Positions 22,418-27,591 of a stretch of DNA of 27,591 bases are shown in pieces. This stretch comes from Candidatus Colwelliibacteriota bacterium. GTDB lineage: Bacteria; Patescibacteriota; Minisyncoccia; UBA6257; Colwellbacteraceae. The position numbers and the translations under genes are program-made. The stretch covers positions 1-27,591 of the forward strand of contig DAIDBC010000021.1 of NCBI GenBank assembly GCA_027310265.1, read 5' to 3'. Below the pieces are notes generated by a model. That model made no database searches. It worked only from the letters and a program-made list of their open reading frames with translations, and was not told the origin of the DNA. Each line of letters begins with the position of its first letter. The stretch's first letter is position 1.

Positions 22418-23587
22418 ATGATCCATCGCGGCATAGCCACATTCGGGCTGGACGAGGGCCGCTGCCCCAAGTGGCTGTTTGAACGCATGGTCAAACTCGG
22501 TCGGGAGATGACTATGGTTCTGGTCGAGGAATACGGTCCGGATGAGTTTGTGCGTCGCATCGCTGACCCGGTTTGGTTCCAGTCACTGGGCACAGTCTTG
22601 GCTTTTGATTGGAACGCCTCCGGACTCACTACTATCCTCACCGCTGCACTAAAAGAATCGATCCGCGGGATGGAGCGCGATTTGGGGATATTCATCTGCG
22701 GCGGCAAGGGCAAAACCTCGCGAAAGACGCCGGAAGAAATCGGACGCTGGGGCGAGCGACTATCCCTCCCGGAAGCGAAGACCAAGAACCTCATCTACAA
22801 TTCGCGGATGAGTGCGAAGGTGGATAGCGCCTTAGTGCAGGACGGTTTTCAAATCTATCATCACAGTTTTTTCTTCTCCAATCCGCCATCCGGCGGAGGC
22901 GCTTGGGCGGTAGTCCAACAAGGAATGAATGCCGCCAAAGCCTCCGCCCGCCGCTACCATTGGTTTTCGGAGAAGGTAAACGACTTAGTCTGTGAACCAC
23001 ACTCCGGAATTTCTTCAAGCGTCCGAGTCCCGCGGATGTTGGACTTAACCTCCAAGAAAAGCGTGAGTAGCCGGGAGATATCAACCGAACTTGTCGGGAG
23101 CGGATACGCGCCGCTCATCAAAGACATAAAGTTATTGCGCAAATATTTCTCACAACTGTCACAAACGGCGACCCTGGGTACTTCGGCCGGCCAACTTACC
23201 CTGCTAAACCTGGAAACAATTGAATTCAAATCTCACCCAGTTGTTAGTGAAGATTTCGCGGCGAGCAAGTACTTGGAGAAAATTTTAACCAAGGTGACGG
23301 ATGAGAAGCCGGAGAGTTATGAAAAACTGGTGGCAATCGAGGGGGTGGGGCCAAAAACGGTTCGGGCACTGGCTTTAGTGGGCGAGGTGATTTACGGCGC
23401 AGAGCCATCTTATGAGGATCCGGCCCGCTACAGCTTCGCCCACGGCGGCAAGGACGCCACGCCTTATCCGGTGGATCGTACAACTTACGACGAGACCATC
23501 GCAGTTTTGAAAAGGGCGGTTGATAGGACCAAACTAGAGAGCGTCGAGAAAAGACGCGCGACGGAACGACTGCAACGCATGCTATAA
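22418..23587 (+). CDS. DUF763 family protein with helix-hairpin-helix motif
   Basis: A 389-aa protein of uncharacterised family DUF763, found widely in archaea, thermophiles and CPR. Conserved blocks recognised are the opening GIATFGLDEGRCPKWLFERM, PVWFQSLGTVLAFDWNASG (51-69), GGKGKTSRKTPEEIG (95-109), IYHHSFFF (146-153), WAVVQQGMN (163-171), RRYHW (178-182), a helix-hairpin-helix-like LVAIEGVGPKTVRALALVGE (304-323) and DPARYSFAHGGKDATPYPVD (334-353). The HhH suggests nucleic-acid binding; the many conserved His, Asp and Lys residues could form a catalytic centre. Neither is demonstrated. The ATG at 22418 is preferred over the one at 22394, which precedes the TATAAT. Its stop codon lies inside the next promoter. 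Confidence 0.88.
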   Translation: MIHRGIATFGLDEGRCPKWLFERMVKLGREMTMVLVEEYGPDEFVRRIADPVWFQSLGTVLAFDWNASGLTTILTAALKESIRGMERDLGIFICGGKGKTSRKTPEEIGRWGERLSLPEAKTKNLIYNSRMSAKVDSALVQDGFQIYHHSFFFSNPPSGGGAWAVVQQGMNAAKASARRYHWFSEKVNDLVCEPHSGISSSVRVPRMLDLTSKKSVSSREISTELVGSGYAPLIKDIKLLRKYFSQLSQTATLGTSAGQLTLLNLETIEFKSHPVVSEDFAASKYLEKILTKVTDEKPESYEKLVAIEGVGPKTVRALALVGEVIYGAEPSYEDPARYSFAHGGKDATPYPVDRTTYDETIAVLKRAVDRTKLESVEKRRATERLQRML

Positions 23588-23588
23588 T
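23580..23588 (+). promoter_or_regulatory. Extended -10 promoter of the cupin gene, overlapping the DUF763 stop
   Basis: TGCTATAAT is a perfect extended -10. The TAA stop of the DUF763 gene (23585-23587) is part of the box. The cupin ATG at 23618 is 29 nt beyond, so this mRNA should have a leader of about 20 nt. Confidence 0.65.
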
Positions 23589-23617
23589 TGAAGCGTCGGA
23601 AGAATAACTTAAATAAA

Positions 23618-24004
23618 ATGGCGGGATATATCACCAACATCGAAAAAAACACACTCGAGAACGAAAACTTCCGTAAGGTCTTGTTCACGGCGAAGAACAG
23701 CCAGCTAGTGGTGATGAGTTTGCTGCCGAAAGAAGAAATTGGCGTAGAGATTCACAAAGTCGATCAGTTTTTAAGGATTGAATCCGGGGAGGGTAAAGCT
23801 GTTTTGAATGGCGAAGAGAGCGAGTTAAGGGACGGCTATGTCGTGGTCGTTCCGGCGGGAACAGAACATAACATCATCAATACCTCGTCGGACAAAAAGA
23901 TGAAGTTGTACACGCTTTACTCCCCGCCACAACATAAACCCGGCACGATTCACCCGACCAAAGCCGATGCAGCGGCTGACGAAGCCGACGAATATAAGGG
24001 CTAA
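23618..24004 (+). CDS. Cupin-domain protein
   Basis: A 128-aa single-domain cupin. Motif 1 region reads EIGVEIHKVDQFLRIESGEG, with a His and a Gln-Phe where HxH...E is usual, and motif 2 reads VVVPAGTEHNIINTS with P-x-G-x-x-H. Metal binding is therefore possible but with an incomplete ligand set. The C-terminal tail KPGTIHPTKADAAADEADEY is typical of small cupins of the mannose-6-phosphate-isomerase-like type in this lineage, annotated without known substrate. A TTG in the same frame at 23588 overlaps the TATAAT box, so the ATG at 23618 is taken. It ends one base before the convergent FAD oxidase. Confidence 0.82.
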   Translation: MAGYITNIEKNTLENENFRKVLFTAKNSQLVVMSLLPKEEIGVEIHKVDQFLRIESGEGKAVLNGEESELRDGYVVVVPAGTEHNIINTSSDKKMKLYTLYSPPQHKPGTIHPTKADAAADEADEYKG

Positions 24005-24005
24005 A

Positions 24006-25670
24006 CTACACCGAAGGGTTCTTGATGTGGGCTAGGGAATATTCTAGACTCCCACCCACTTTTTTACCGGGATTAAAGATCCCCAGCGGATCGAAGATTT
24101 TCTTTGTCTCTTCAAACAAGGCGATGACTTTGTCGCCGTACATCTCTTTCAGATATGGCGTGCGGATCAAGCCGTCGTTGTGCTCGGCGGTTATTGATCC
24201 GTGGTACTTGAAAACCAGACGGTAAATTTCTTCGGTCACTTTAGGGATTATCTCCCGCGTTTCTTTATCCTTGAGGTCTGCTAGGGGGATGATGTGAAAA
24301 TTGCCGTTGCCCGGGTGGCCGGCGATGGTGTACAAAAGCTTGTCTTTGTAGCGGTCCATTATCGCGTTTACCTGCGGCAGAAACTCCGGCATATATTCAG
24401 GTTTCACGATGATATCGTCCACGAAAGCGGCAGCGTCCATGCCCTTAACGTGGCTGTGCAGCAGGTTGAAACTTTGTCGGCGGATGGTCCAGTACTTTTC
24501 CGCTTCCGCCTCACTTTTTACCAAGCGTACTTGCACCGGAGATTTCTTTGCAGCCGCTTCGATTCGTTTCATCTTCTCGGTAAGTTCGCTTTCGTCGTCG
24601 GAGGCGACCGAGACAAGTAAAACTATTTTCGGCAATCCCCCGCGGAGGAGCATCATCGCTTCCGGCACAAACTGGAACATAAGTTTTATGATGCTACCTT
24701 TCATTAGTTTAAGCATCGCCGGCAGGAATTTAACGGCCAGTTTCAATGTTTTGTCATCGTAAGACTCGATACTCTCTGGTCCGAAAGTGAGTAGTTTTTC
24801 CACCAACGCTGGGATCGGTTCTAAAGTTTTTGAGAATATGACTAGGAGCCGATTATATTTTTTAGCTTTTACCAGACGGAGTTTTACTGCCGTTAGAAGT
24901 CCCAGCGTGCCCTGCGAACCGACGATCAGTTTGGTGATATCGAAAGTTTTTTTGTCCCCCGCCTCGCCGGCAGGCGGACAAACGTTCCACAGGGCGTAAC
25001 CGGCGGAGTTTTTGGAGACCTGTGGCTTGGCCGCCTTTATCGTTTCGTAGTTGGTCTCAATCAGTTTGTAGAGTTTGCGGTAGATGTCGCCCTCAAAACT
25101 CTTTTCATTTAGTTTCGCTTTTAGTTTTTCTCCGGAGAGTGGCTCGAGATAGTGTTCTCTGCCGTCGGCAAGGACAACATAAAGGCCCAGAACGTAGTCT
25201 TCTGTCTTGCCGTACTGCAGTGTTTTCTCGCCGCCGGAATTGTTGTTAATCATCCCGCCCACGGCGCAAAGGTCTTTCGAGGCCGGATATGCGGGGTAAA
25301 GTAAACCCCTTTTATTCAATTCCTTTTCAAGGTCGCGGAAATAGACTCCGGGTTCAACCACGACGTAATCGCCCCCGATTTCCCTTATATGGTTGAAGTG
25401 CTTAGTGAACTCGACGACCACCGACTCGCTAAGCGGCCCGCCGGACATATCGGTGCCGGCCGAGCGGCCGGTAAGCGATACGCCCTCGCCGGCTTTTTTG
25501 TTTTCGGAGGCGAACCTTACCAGTTTTTCCACGTCCGCAGTGTTTTTGGGAAATACCACCGCCTGCGGGCGCACCTCGAAGATGGAATAATCGTGGCTGA
25601 AAGTGTCGAGCGAGGAGTTATCGGTTGCGATTTCCCCGCCGAAAGACTTTGTTAACGCTCCAAGCTCCAT
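24006..25670 (-). CDS. FAD-linked oxidase, GlcD/D-lactate dehydrogenase-like
   Basis: A 554-aa flavoprotein. The FAD-binding type-4 (PCMH) domain spans about residues 30-215: PQAVVFPKNTADVEKLVRFA, GVSLTGRSAGTDMSGG, VVVEPGVYFRDLEKELNKRG and GGMINNNSGGEKTLQYG. The C-terminal FAD-oxidase domain includes the active-site-like IAGHPGNGNFHIIP and ITAEHNDGLIRTPYL, ending FDPLGIFNPGKKVG. This is the pattern of D-2-hydroxyacid dehydrogenases that pass electrons to a membrane acceptor or other protein. No cysteine-rich ferredoxin domain follows. The ATG at 25670 sits 6 nt after TATACT, while an in-frame ATG at 25706 precedes the promoter and is rejected. Residues 231-238 (CPPAGEAG) come from a palindromic insertion described separately. 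Confidence 0.92.
   Translation of the reverse strand: MELGALTKSFGGEIATDNSSLDTFSHDYSIFEVRPQAVVFPKNTADVEKLVRFASENKKAGEGVSLTGRSAGTDMSGGPLSESVVVEFTKHFNHIREIGGDYVVVEPGVYFRDLEKELNKRGLLYPAYPASKDLCAVGGMINNNSGGEKTLQYGKTEDYVLGLYVVLADGREHYLEPLSGEKLKAKLNEKSFEGDIYRKLYKLIETNYETIKAAKPQVSKNSAGYALWNVCPPAGEAGDKKTFDITKLIVGSQGTLGLLTAVKLRLVKAKKYNRLLVIFSKTLEPIPALVEKLLTFGPESIESYDDKTLKLAVKFLPAMLKLMKGSIIKLMFQFVPEAMMLLRGGLPKIVLLVSVASDDESELTEKMKRIEAAAKKSPVQVRLVKSEAEAEKYWTIRRQSFNLLHSHVKGMDAAAFVDDIIVKPEYMPEFLPQVNAIMDRYKDKLLYTIAGHPGNGNFHIIPLADLKDKETREIIPKVTEEIYRLVFKYHGSITAEHNDGLIRTPYLKEMYGDKVIALFEETKKIFDPLGIFNPGKKVGGSLEYSLAHIKNPSV
24958..24978. repeat. 21-bp palindromic element inserted in frame in the FAD oxidase gene
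   Basis: The region 24951-24984 forms a large inverted repeat: TTTGTCC at one end and GGACAAA at the other, around a GCCT-C-GCCGGC-AGGC core. Deleting 24958-24978 joins the coding strand as AACGTTTG-GGACAAA, read N-V-W-D-K, the sequence expected for this family (N-V-W-D). The insert replaces one Trp by eight residues, CPPAGEAG, and keeps frame. No second copy was found in this window. Confidence 0.72.
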
Positions 25671-25676
25671 GATCGT

Positions 25677-25686
25677 AGTATATAAT
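25677..25686. promoter_or_regulatory. Overlapping divergent -10 boxes: FAD oxidase and EEP-family gene
   Basis: The plus strand has a perfect TATAAT at 25681-25686 and the minus strand TATACT at 25682-25677, sharing two bases. The FAD oxidase ATG is 6 nt past its box (leaderless). On the plus side the first ATG is 5 nt past the box and opens an 8-codon frame (25692-25718); the EEP gene starts later, at 25738. Confidence 0.65.
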
Positions 25687-25737
25687 AGTATATGGGTCGC
25701 TGGCACGGCGATTTTTAATTGCTCTCAGACTAGGGTT

Positions 25738-26556
25738 ATGCCGGACATCGTAAAAATATCTACTTACAACATCTGCAAGGGCAAGAACCACAAAACGATT
25801 GTGGCTAACGTGTTGGGCCTCGCCGCTGCAGGGGGTAACGTTATTTGTTTACAGGAGTTGCGCCGCATCCCCGGACGGCGGTTCATCGGCTCGGAGATCG
25901 AGAGCGCGCTTGGCGAGGAATGGGCCGCAGAATATTTCTTGGAGTCGGGGCATTTCGATTTAGGGTTGGCCATTTTTTGGAAGAAATGTGATTTCGGCGA
26001 TTATCCGGAATTTGAAAGGGTGCCGCTGCCCACGAAGAGGAGGATACATCTGAACAAAAAACCGTTTGCGATCCACCATGGCATCATCGAGCGTAGGGCG
26101 CTCATCGCCACGTTTCGCGCCGGGGCGAAGCTGATGAGAGTAAGTAACATCCACTTGGATTTCCAAGGGGGATTCGAACACCGTTTAAACCAGATGCGTT
26201 TCTTTGTCGAATACTTAAAGCGCCAGCCAACGGCGGATTACGAAATGGTCTGCGGTGATTTGAACACTTTCGGGACACTCGCGGTTTCGAGGTTGCAGCG
26301 CGAACACATCAAGCGGTTGTTAGGCGGCGGTTTTGTAAGCGTGCTTCCGGATACCTCGCGCACTTGGCAACTCTCCGCAGCCGACCCATTAAAAAGGCGT
26401 ATGCCCTTCGGTGAAATATGGCACAATCTTGGTCGTACTGTGAGGCAGCGTTTGGACTACGTCTGGGTAAACGGCTTTGACGTGCTCGAATCGCGCGTGG
26501 TTTATGTGGATGGGTCCGATCATTTTCCGATTACCGCGACTCTTAGGGCTATGTGA
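25738..26556 (+). CDS. Endonuclease/exonuclease/phosphatase (EEP) family protein
   Basis: A 272-aa metal-dependent phosphoesterase of the EEP (DNase I/exonuclease III-like) fold. Motifs in order are VKISTYNICKG (5-15), ICLQELRR (36-43, catalytic Glu), SNIHLDF (His/Asp), GDLNTFG (catalytic Asp/Asn pair), RLDYVWVNG and SDHFPI (final Asp-His). All catalytic positions expected of the fold are present. Substrate may be DNA, RNA or phosphoinositide-like; the sequence does not decide. No signal peptide or membrane segment. The ATG at 25738 is chosen because the upstream in-frame extension (from 25603) passes through the promoter and antisense to the FAD oxidase. The mRNA is expected to have a leader of about 45 nt. 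Confidence 0.87.
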   Translation: MPDIVKISTYNICKGKNHKTIVANVLGLAAAGGNVICLQELRRIPGRRFIGSEIESALGEEWAAEYFLESGHFDLGLAIFWKKCDFGDYPEFERVPLPTKRRIHLNKKPFAIHHGIIERRALIATFRAGAKLMRVSNIHLDFQGGFEHRLNQMRFFVEYLKRQPTADYEMVCGDLNTFGTLAVSRLQREHIKRLLGGGFVSVLPDTSRTWQLSAADPLKRRMPFGEIWHNLGRTVRQRLDYVWVNGFDVLESRVVYVDGSDHFPITATLRAM

Positions 26557-26576
26557 ACGCGCGGTGGCGCCCAATA

Positions 26577-26585
26577 TGGTATGAT
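26577..26585 (+). promoter_or_regulatory. Extended -10 promoter of the DUF378 gene
   Basis: TGGTATGAT is an extended -10 (five of six in the hexamer). It lies just after the EEP stop codon and 54 nt before the DUF378 ATG, implying a leader of roughly 45-50 nt. No -35 is obvious. Confidence 0.5.
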
Positions 26586-26639
26586 ATTTGCAGTGGGCAG
26601 TTCCTTTTTCAAAGGTCGGTAATAAATTTTGACCAACAG

Positions 26640-26846
26640 ATGAAACTGTTGCACCAAATTTCCTTCGTGCTTTTGGTTATCGGCGGAGTAGACTGGCTCT
26701 TGTACGCCTTTAACTACGAGTTGATACGTTACTTAGGTGGTGCGATTGCCACGGTCGTCTATGTTTTAATTGGACTCGCGGCGATCTACGAAGCCTTCAC
26801 ACACAAGAAGAACTGCGTGAGGCATTCTGCATCCGGCGGCGCGTAA
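26640..26846 (+). CDS. DUF378 family two-helix membrane protein
   Basis: A 68-aa membrane protein with two hydrophobic helices: ISFVLLVIGGVDWLLYAF (about 7-24) and LGGAIATVVYVLIGLAAIY (about 32-50). The G-G-V-D-W sequence followed by a short turn and a second helix ending V-L-I-G-L-A-A-I-Y matches DUF378, whose members have the pattern I-x-x-G-x-x-N-W. The Asn is Asp here. Function is unknown. The tail KKNCVRHSASGGA is short and basic. The ATG at 26640 is chosen over an upstream in-frame codon that precedes the promoter. A strong terminator follows 23 bases after the stop. Confidence 0.82.
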   Translation: MKLLHQISFVLLVIGGVDWLLYAFNYELIRYLGGAIATVVYVLIGLAAIYEAFTHKKNCVRHSASGGA

Positions 26847-26869
26847 CCGCTGATATTGGAAGACTAGTT

Positions 26870-26901
26870 AAAAGCACCCCCGCCTAGGCGGGGGTGCTTT
26901 T
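26870..26901. terminator. Perfect 32-bp palindromic, probably bidirectional, intrinsic terminator
   Basis: A 16-base arm beginning AAAAGCACCCCC is followed at once by its exact reverse complement ending GGGGGTGCTTTT, with no unpaired loop base (the hairpin would open at CCTAGG). TTTT at the 3' side on each strand gives the U-run for both directions, serving DUF378 on the plus strand and possibly the minus-strand gene at 27053. Nothing further is recognised between here and 27052. Confidence 0.9.
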
Positions 26902-27052
26902 GTATTTTAGTGGCTATTCTAAACTTTGCGCGAAATTTCTTTGAGAAAAACTGGACCGCCCTCGCTTCTGACATTTCGACGAAAAAATCCGTCGGCTACC
27001 AATAAGGAATCTCACCACATAATTTTATCAGAGAAAAGTGGCGAGATACAAA

Positions 27053-27586
27053 TCAATTTACTTTTCTAACCTCCTCAAAGAATATATCAACCTCGCGCTT
27101 TCTTTCTAGCAAAAAACTATCATAGTTTAGAGCGCCGATTGAATAATTTTTTGCCAAATCATCAATCATCTGCTCGATGTATTTTTCTAGCTCGTCAATA
27201 AACGAGTTTAAAACTTGTACTGAAACTTTCGTATCTATTTCTTCAAACCGCATATCGGCGTGGAGCAGATTTTTATTTAGAACAGTTTCCAGTTTTCCAT
27301 TCTTCCAAGTTTCAAATAGTTCGATGTGTTTTTTTCTTAAACTGTCGTCCTTTAGGTGTCGGACGACAAACTGGAAACTGTGGGAGTTGTTGTCACGGTC
27401 AAAAAATTTTCGGCAATCGCTTAACTGCGAAACTATATAGCCGTACCAAAATAACGCCATCACATCGTTGTGCTCGGTGAGGTACGTGCTTTTCATCTTA
27501 CTCTCAAATTTTTTGAAAACGGCGCGACGTTTCAGAATATTGAGAAGGAGATTTTGGAAAAACGTAAACTCACTGCTCAGCTCCAT
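27053..27586 (-). CDS. Hypothetical helical protein, possibly AbiU2/HEPN-like
   Basis: A 177-aa all-helical, charged protein with no membrane segment. Features that recall AbiU2-type HEPN proteins are a Trp/Tyr-containing first helix pair (DVMALFWYGYIVSQLSDCRK), FFDRDNNSHSFQFVVRHLKD and LLHADMRFEEID followed by a long amphipathic helix VLNSFIDELEKYIEQMIDDL. An R-x4-H string (RDNNSH) occurs but not clearly in the catalytic position. The gene is visibly more AT-rich than the rest of the window, uses many AAA/TTT codons, and lies alone beyond a strong terminator. This suggests an accessory or acquired gene. The start ATG at 27586 is only 5 bases from the window edge, so a longer N-terminus is possible. 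Family call is tentative. Confidence 0.6.
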   Translation of the reverse strand: MELSSEFTFFQNLLLNILKRRAVFKKFESKMKSTYLTEHNDVMALFWYGYIVSQLSDCRKFFDRDNNSHSFQFVVRHLKDDSLRKKHIELFETWKNGKLETVLNKNLLHADMRFEEIDTKVSVQVLNSFIDELEKYIEQMIDDLAKNYSIGALNYDSFLLERKREVDIFFEEVRKVN

Positions 27587-27591
27587 ACAAT

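Noticed and set aside
22347..22442. infC start at ATG 22442
   Set aside because: The extra 32 residues are antisense to the DUF763 start and its TATAAT box and do not resemble IF-3.
24716..24730. Second CGCCGGCAGG string in the FAD oxidase gene, resembling the palindrome core
   Set aside because: It has no inverted partner and encodes an ordinary FLPAML stretch, so it is not a second insertion.
25671..25706. N-terminal extension of the FAD oxidase to an earlier in-frame ATG
   Set aside because: It would run through the TATACT -10 box; the ATG at 25670 is 6 nt past the box and gives a normal N-terminus.
25603..25737. Upstream extension of the EEP-family frame
   Set aside because: It is antisense to the FAD oxidase start and crosses both promoters; the fold begins right after the Met at 25738.
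26977..26994. CGACG/CGTCG hairpin with an A-rich loop in the gap before the last gene
   Set aside because: Short stem, no downstream T-run on either strand; probably chance.
1..27591. CRISPR array, transposase, integrase or prophage genes
   Set aside because: No regularly spaced direct repeats and no mobile-element protein motifs were seen anywhere in the window.

Overview
The window reads as a gene-dense piece of a Candidate Phyla Radiation (Patescibacteria) genome, most likely Parcubacteria. Supporting signs are very short or overlapping gene junctions, many shortened versions of universal proteins (a Mur ligase without its N-terminal domain, a six-helix MFS protein, a compact UvrD-type helicase), small lineage-typical proteins (an EF-Tu domain-2-like mini-protein, DUF763, DUF378), and a MacAB-type exporter. 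UGA is used as a normal stop at many gene ends, which argues against the code-25 lineages (Gracilibacteria/Absconditabacteria). The taxonomic call is inference from content; no rRNA is present.

Layout. 1-2258 (minus): rsmA/ksgA (cut by the window edge) behind a UvrD/PcrA-like helicase. 2289-2549 (plus): a small one-helix membrane protein that diverges from the helicase. 2558-4413 (minus): a DksA/TraR zinc-finger protein then ComM. 4453-7576 (plus): ruvA, a MurE-like Mur ligase and a beta-CASP metallo-beta-lactamase nuclease, all overlapping. 7586-9559 (plus): a LOG-like Rossmann protein, an EF-like mini-protein and an amino-acid permease, then tRNA-Arg(CCG). 9679-13759 (minus): a four-gene export operon (membrane-fusion protein, ABC ATPase, ABC permease, half-MFS). 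13829-15499 (plus): a Kef-type antiporter. 15496-16134 (minus): a family-4 uracil-DNA glycosylase with no cysteine. 16172-21290 (plus): a small membrane protein, a membrane-anchored Clp-like AAA+ protein, PolX and a Nudix hydrolase. 21256-22346 (minus): infC-rpmI-rplT. 22418-24004 (plus): DUF763 and a cupin. 24006-25670 (minus): an FAD-linked oxidase carrying an in-frame palindromic insertion. 25738-26846 (plus): an endonuclease/exonuclease/phosphatase protein and DUF378, closed by a perfect 32-bp palindromic terminator. 27053-27586 (minus): an AT-richer orphan ORF, possibly AbiU2/HEPN-like.

The window is rich in DNA repair and recombination (UvrD, RuvA, ComM, UDG, PolX), translation (RsmA, IF3, L35, L20, tRNA-Arg, EF-like) and envelope/transport functions. 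The most unusual signals are: (1) a 21-bp palindromic element inserted in frame into the FAD oxidase gene, whose removal restores a plausible ancestral reading; (2) recurrent -10 boxes, several of the TGnTATAAT type, 6-8 nt upstream of start codons, implying widespread leaderless mRNAs, with some boxes overlapping divergently or containing the previous gene's stop codon; (3) a membrane-anchored Clp-like ATPase with a degenerate first AAA+ module and no recognisable pore-loop tyrosines, translationally coupled to a small membrane protein; (4) a cysteine-free family-4 UDG; (5) an infC whose only sensible start appears to be AUC.
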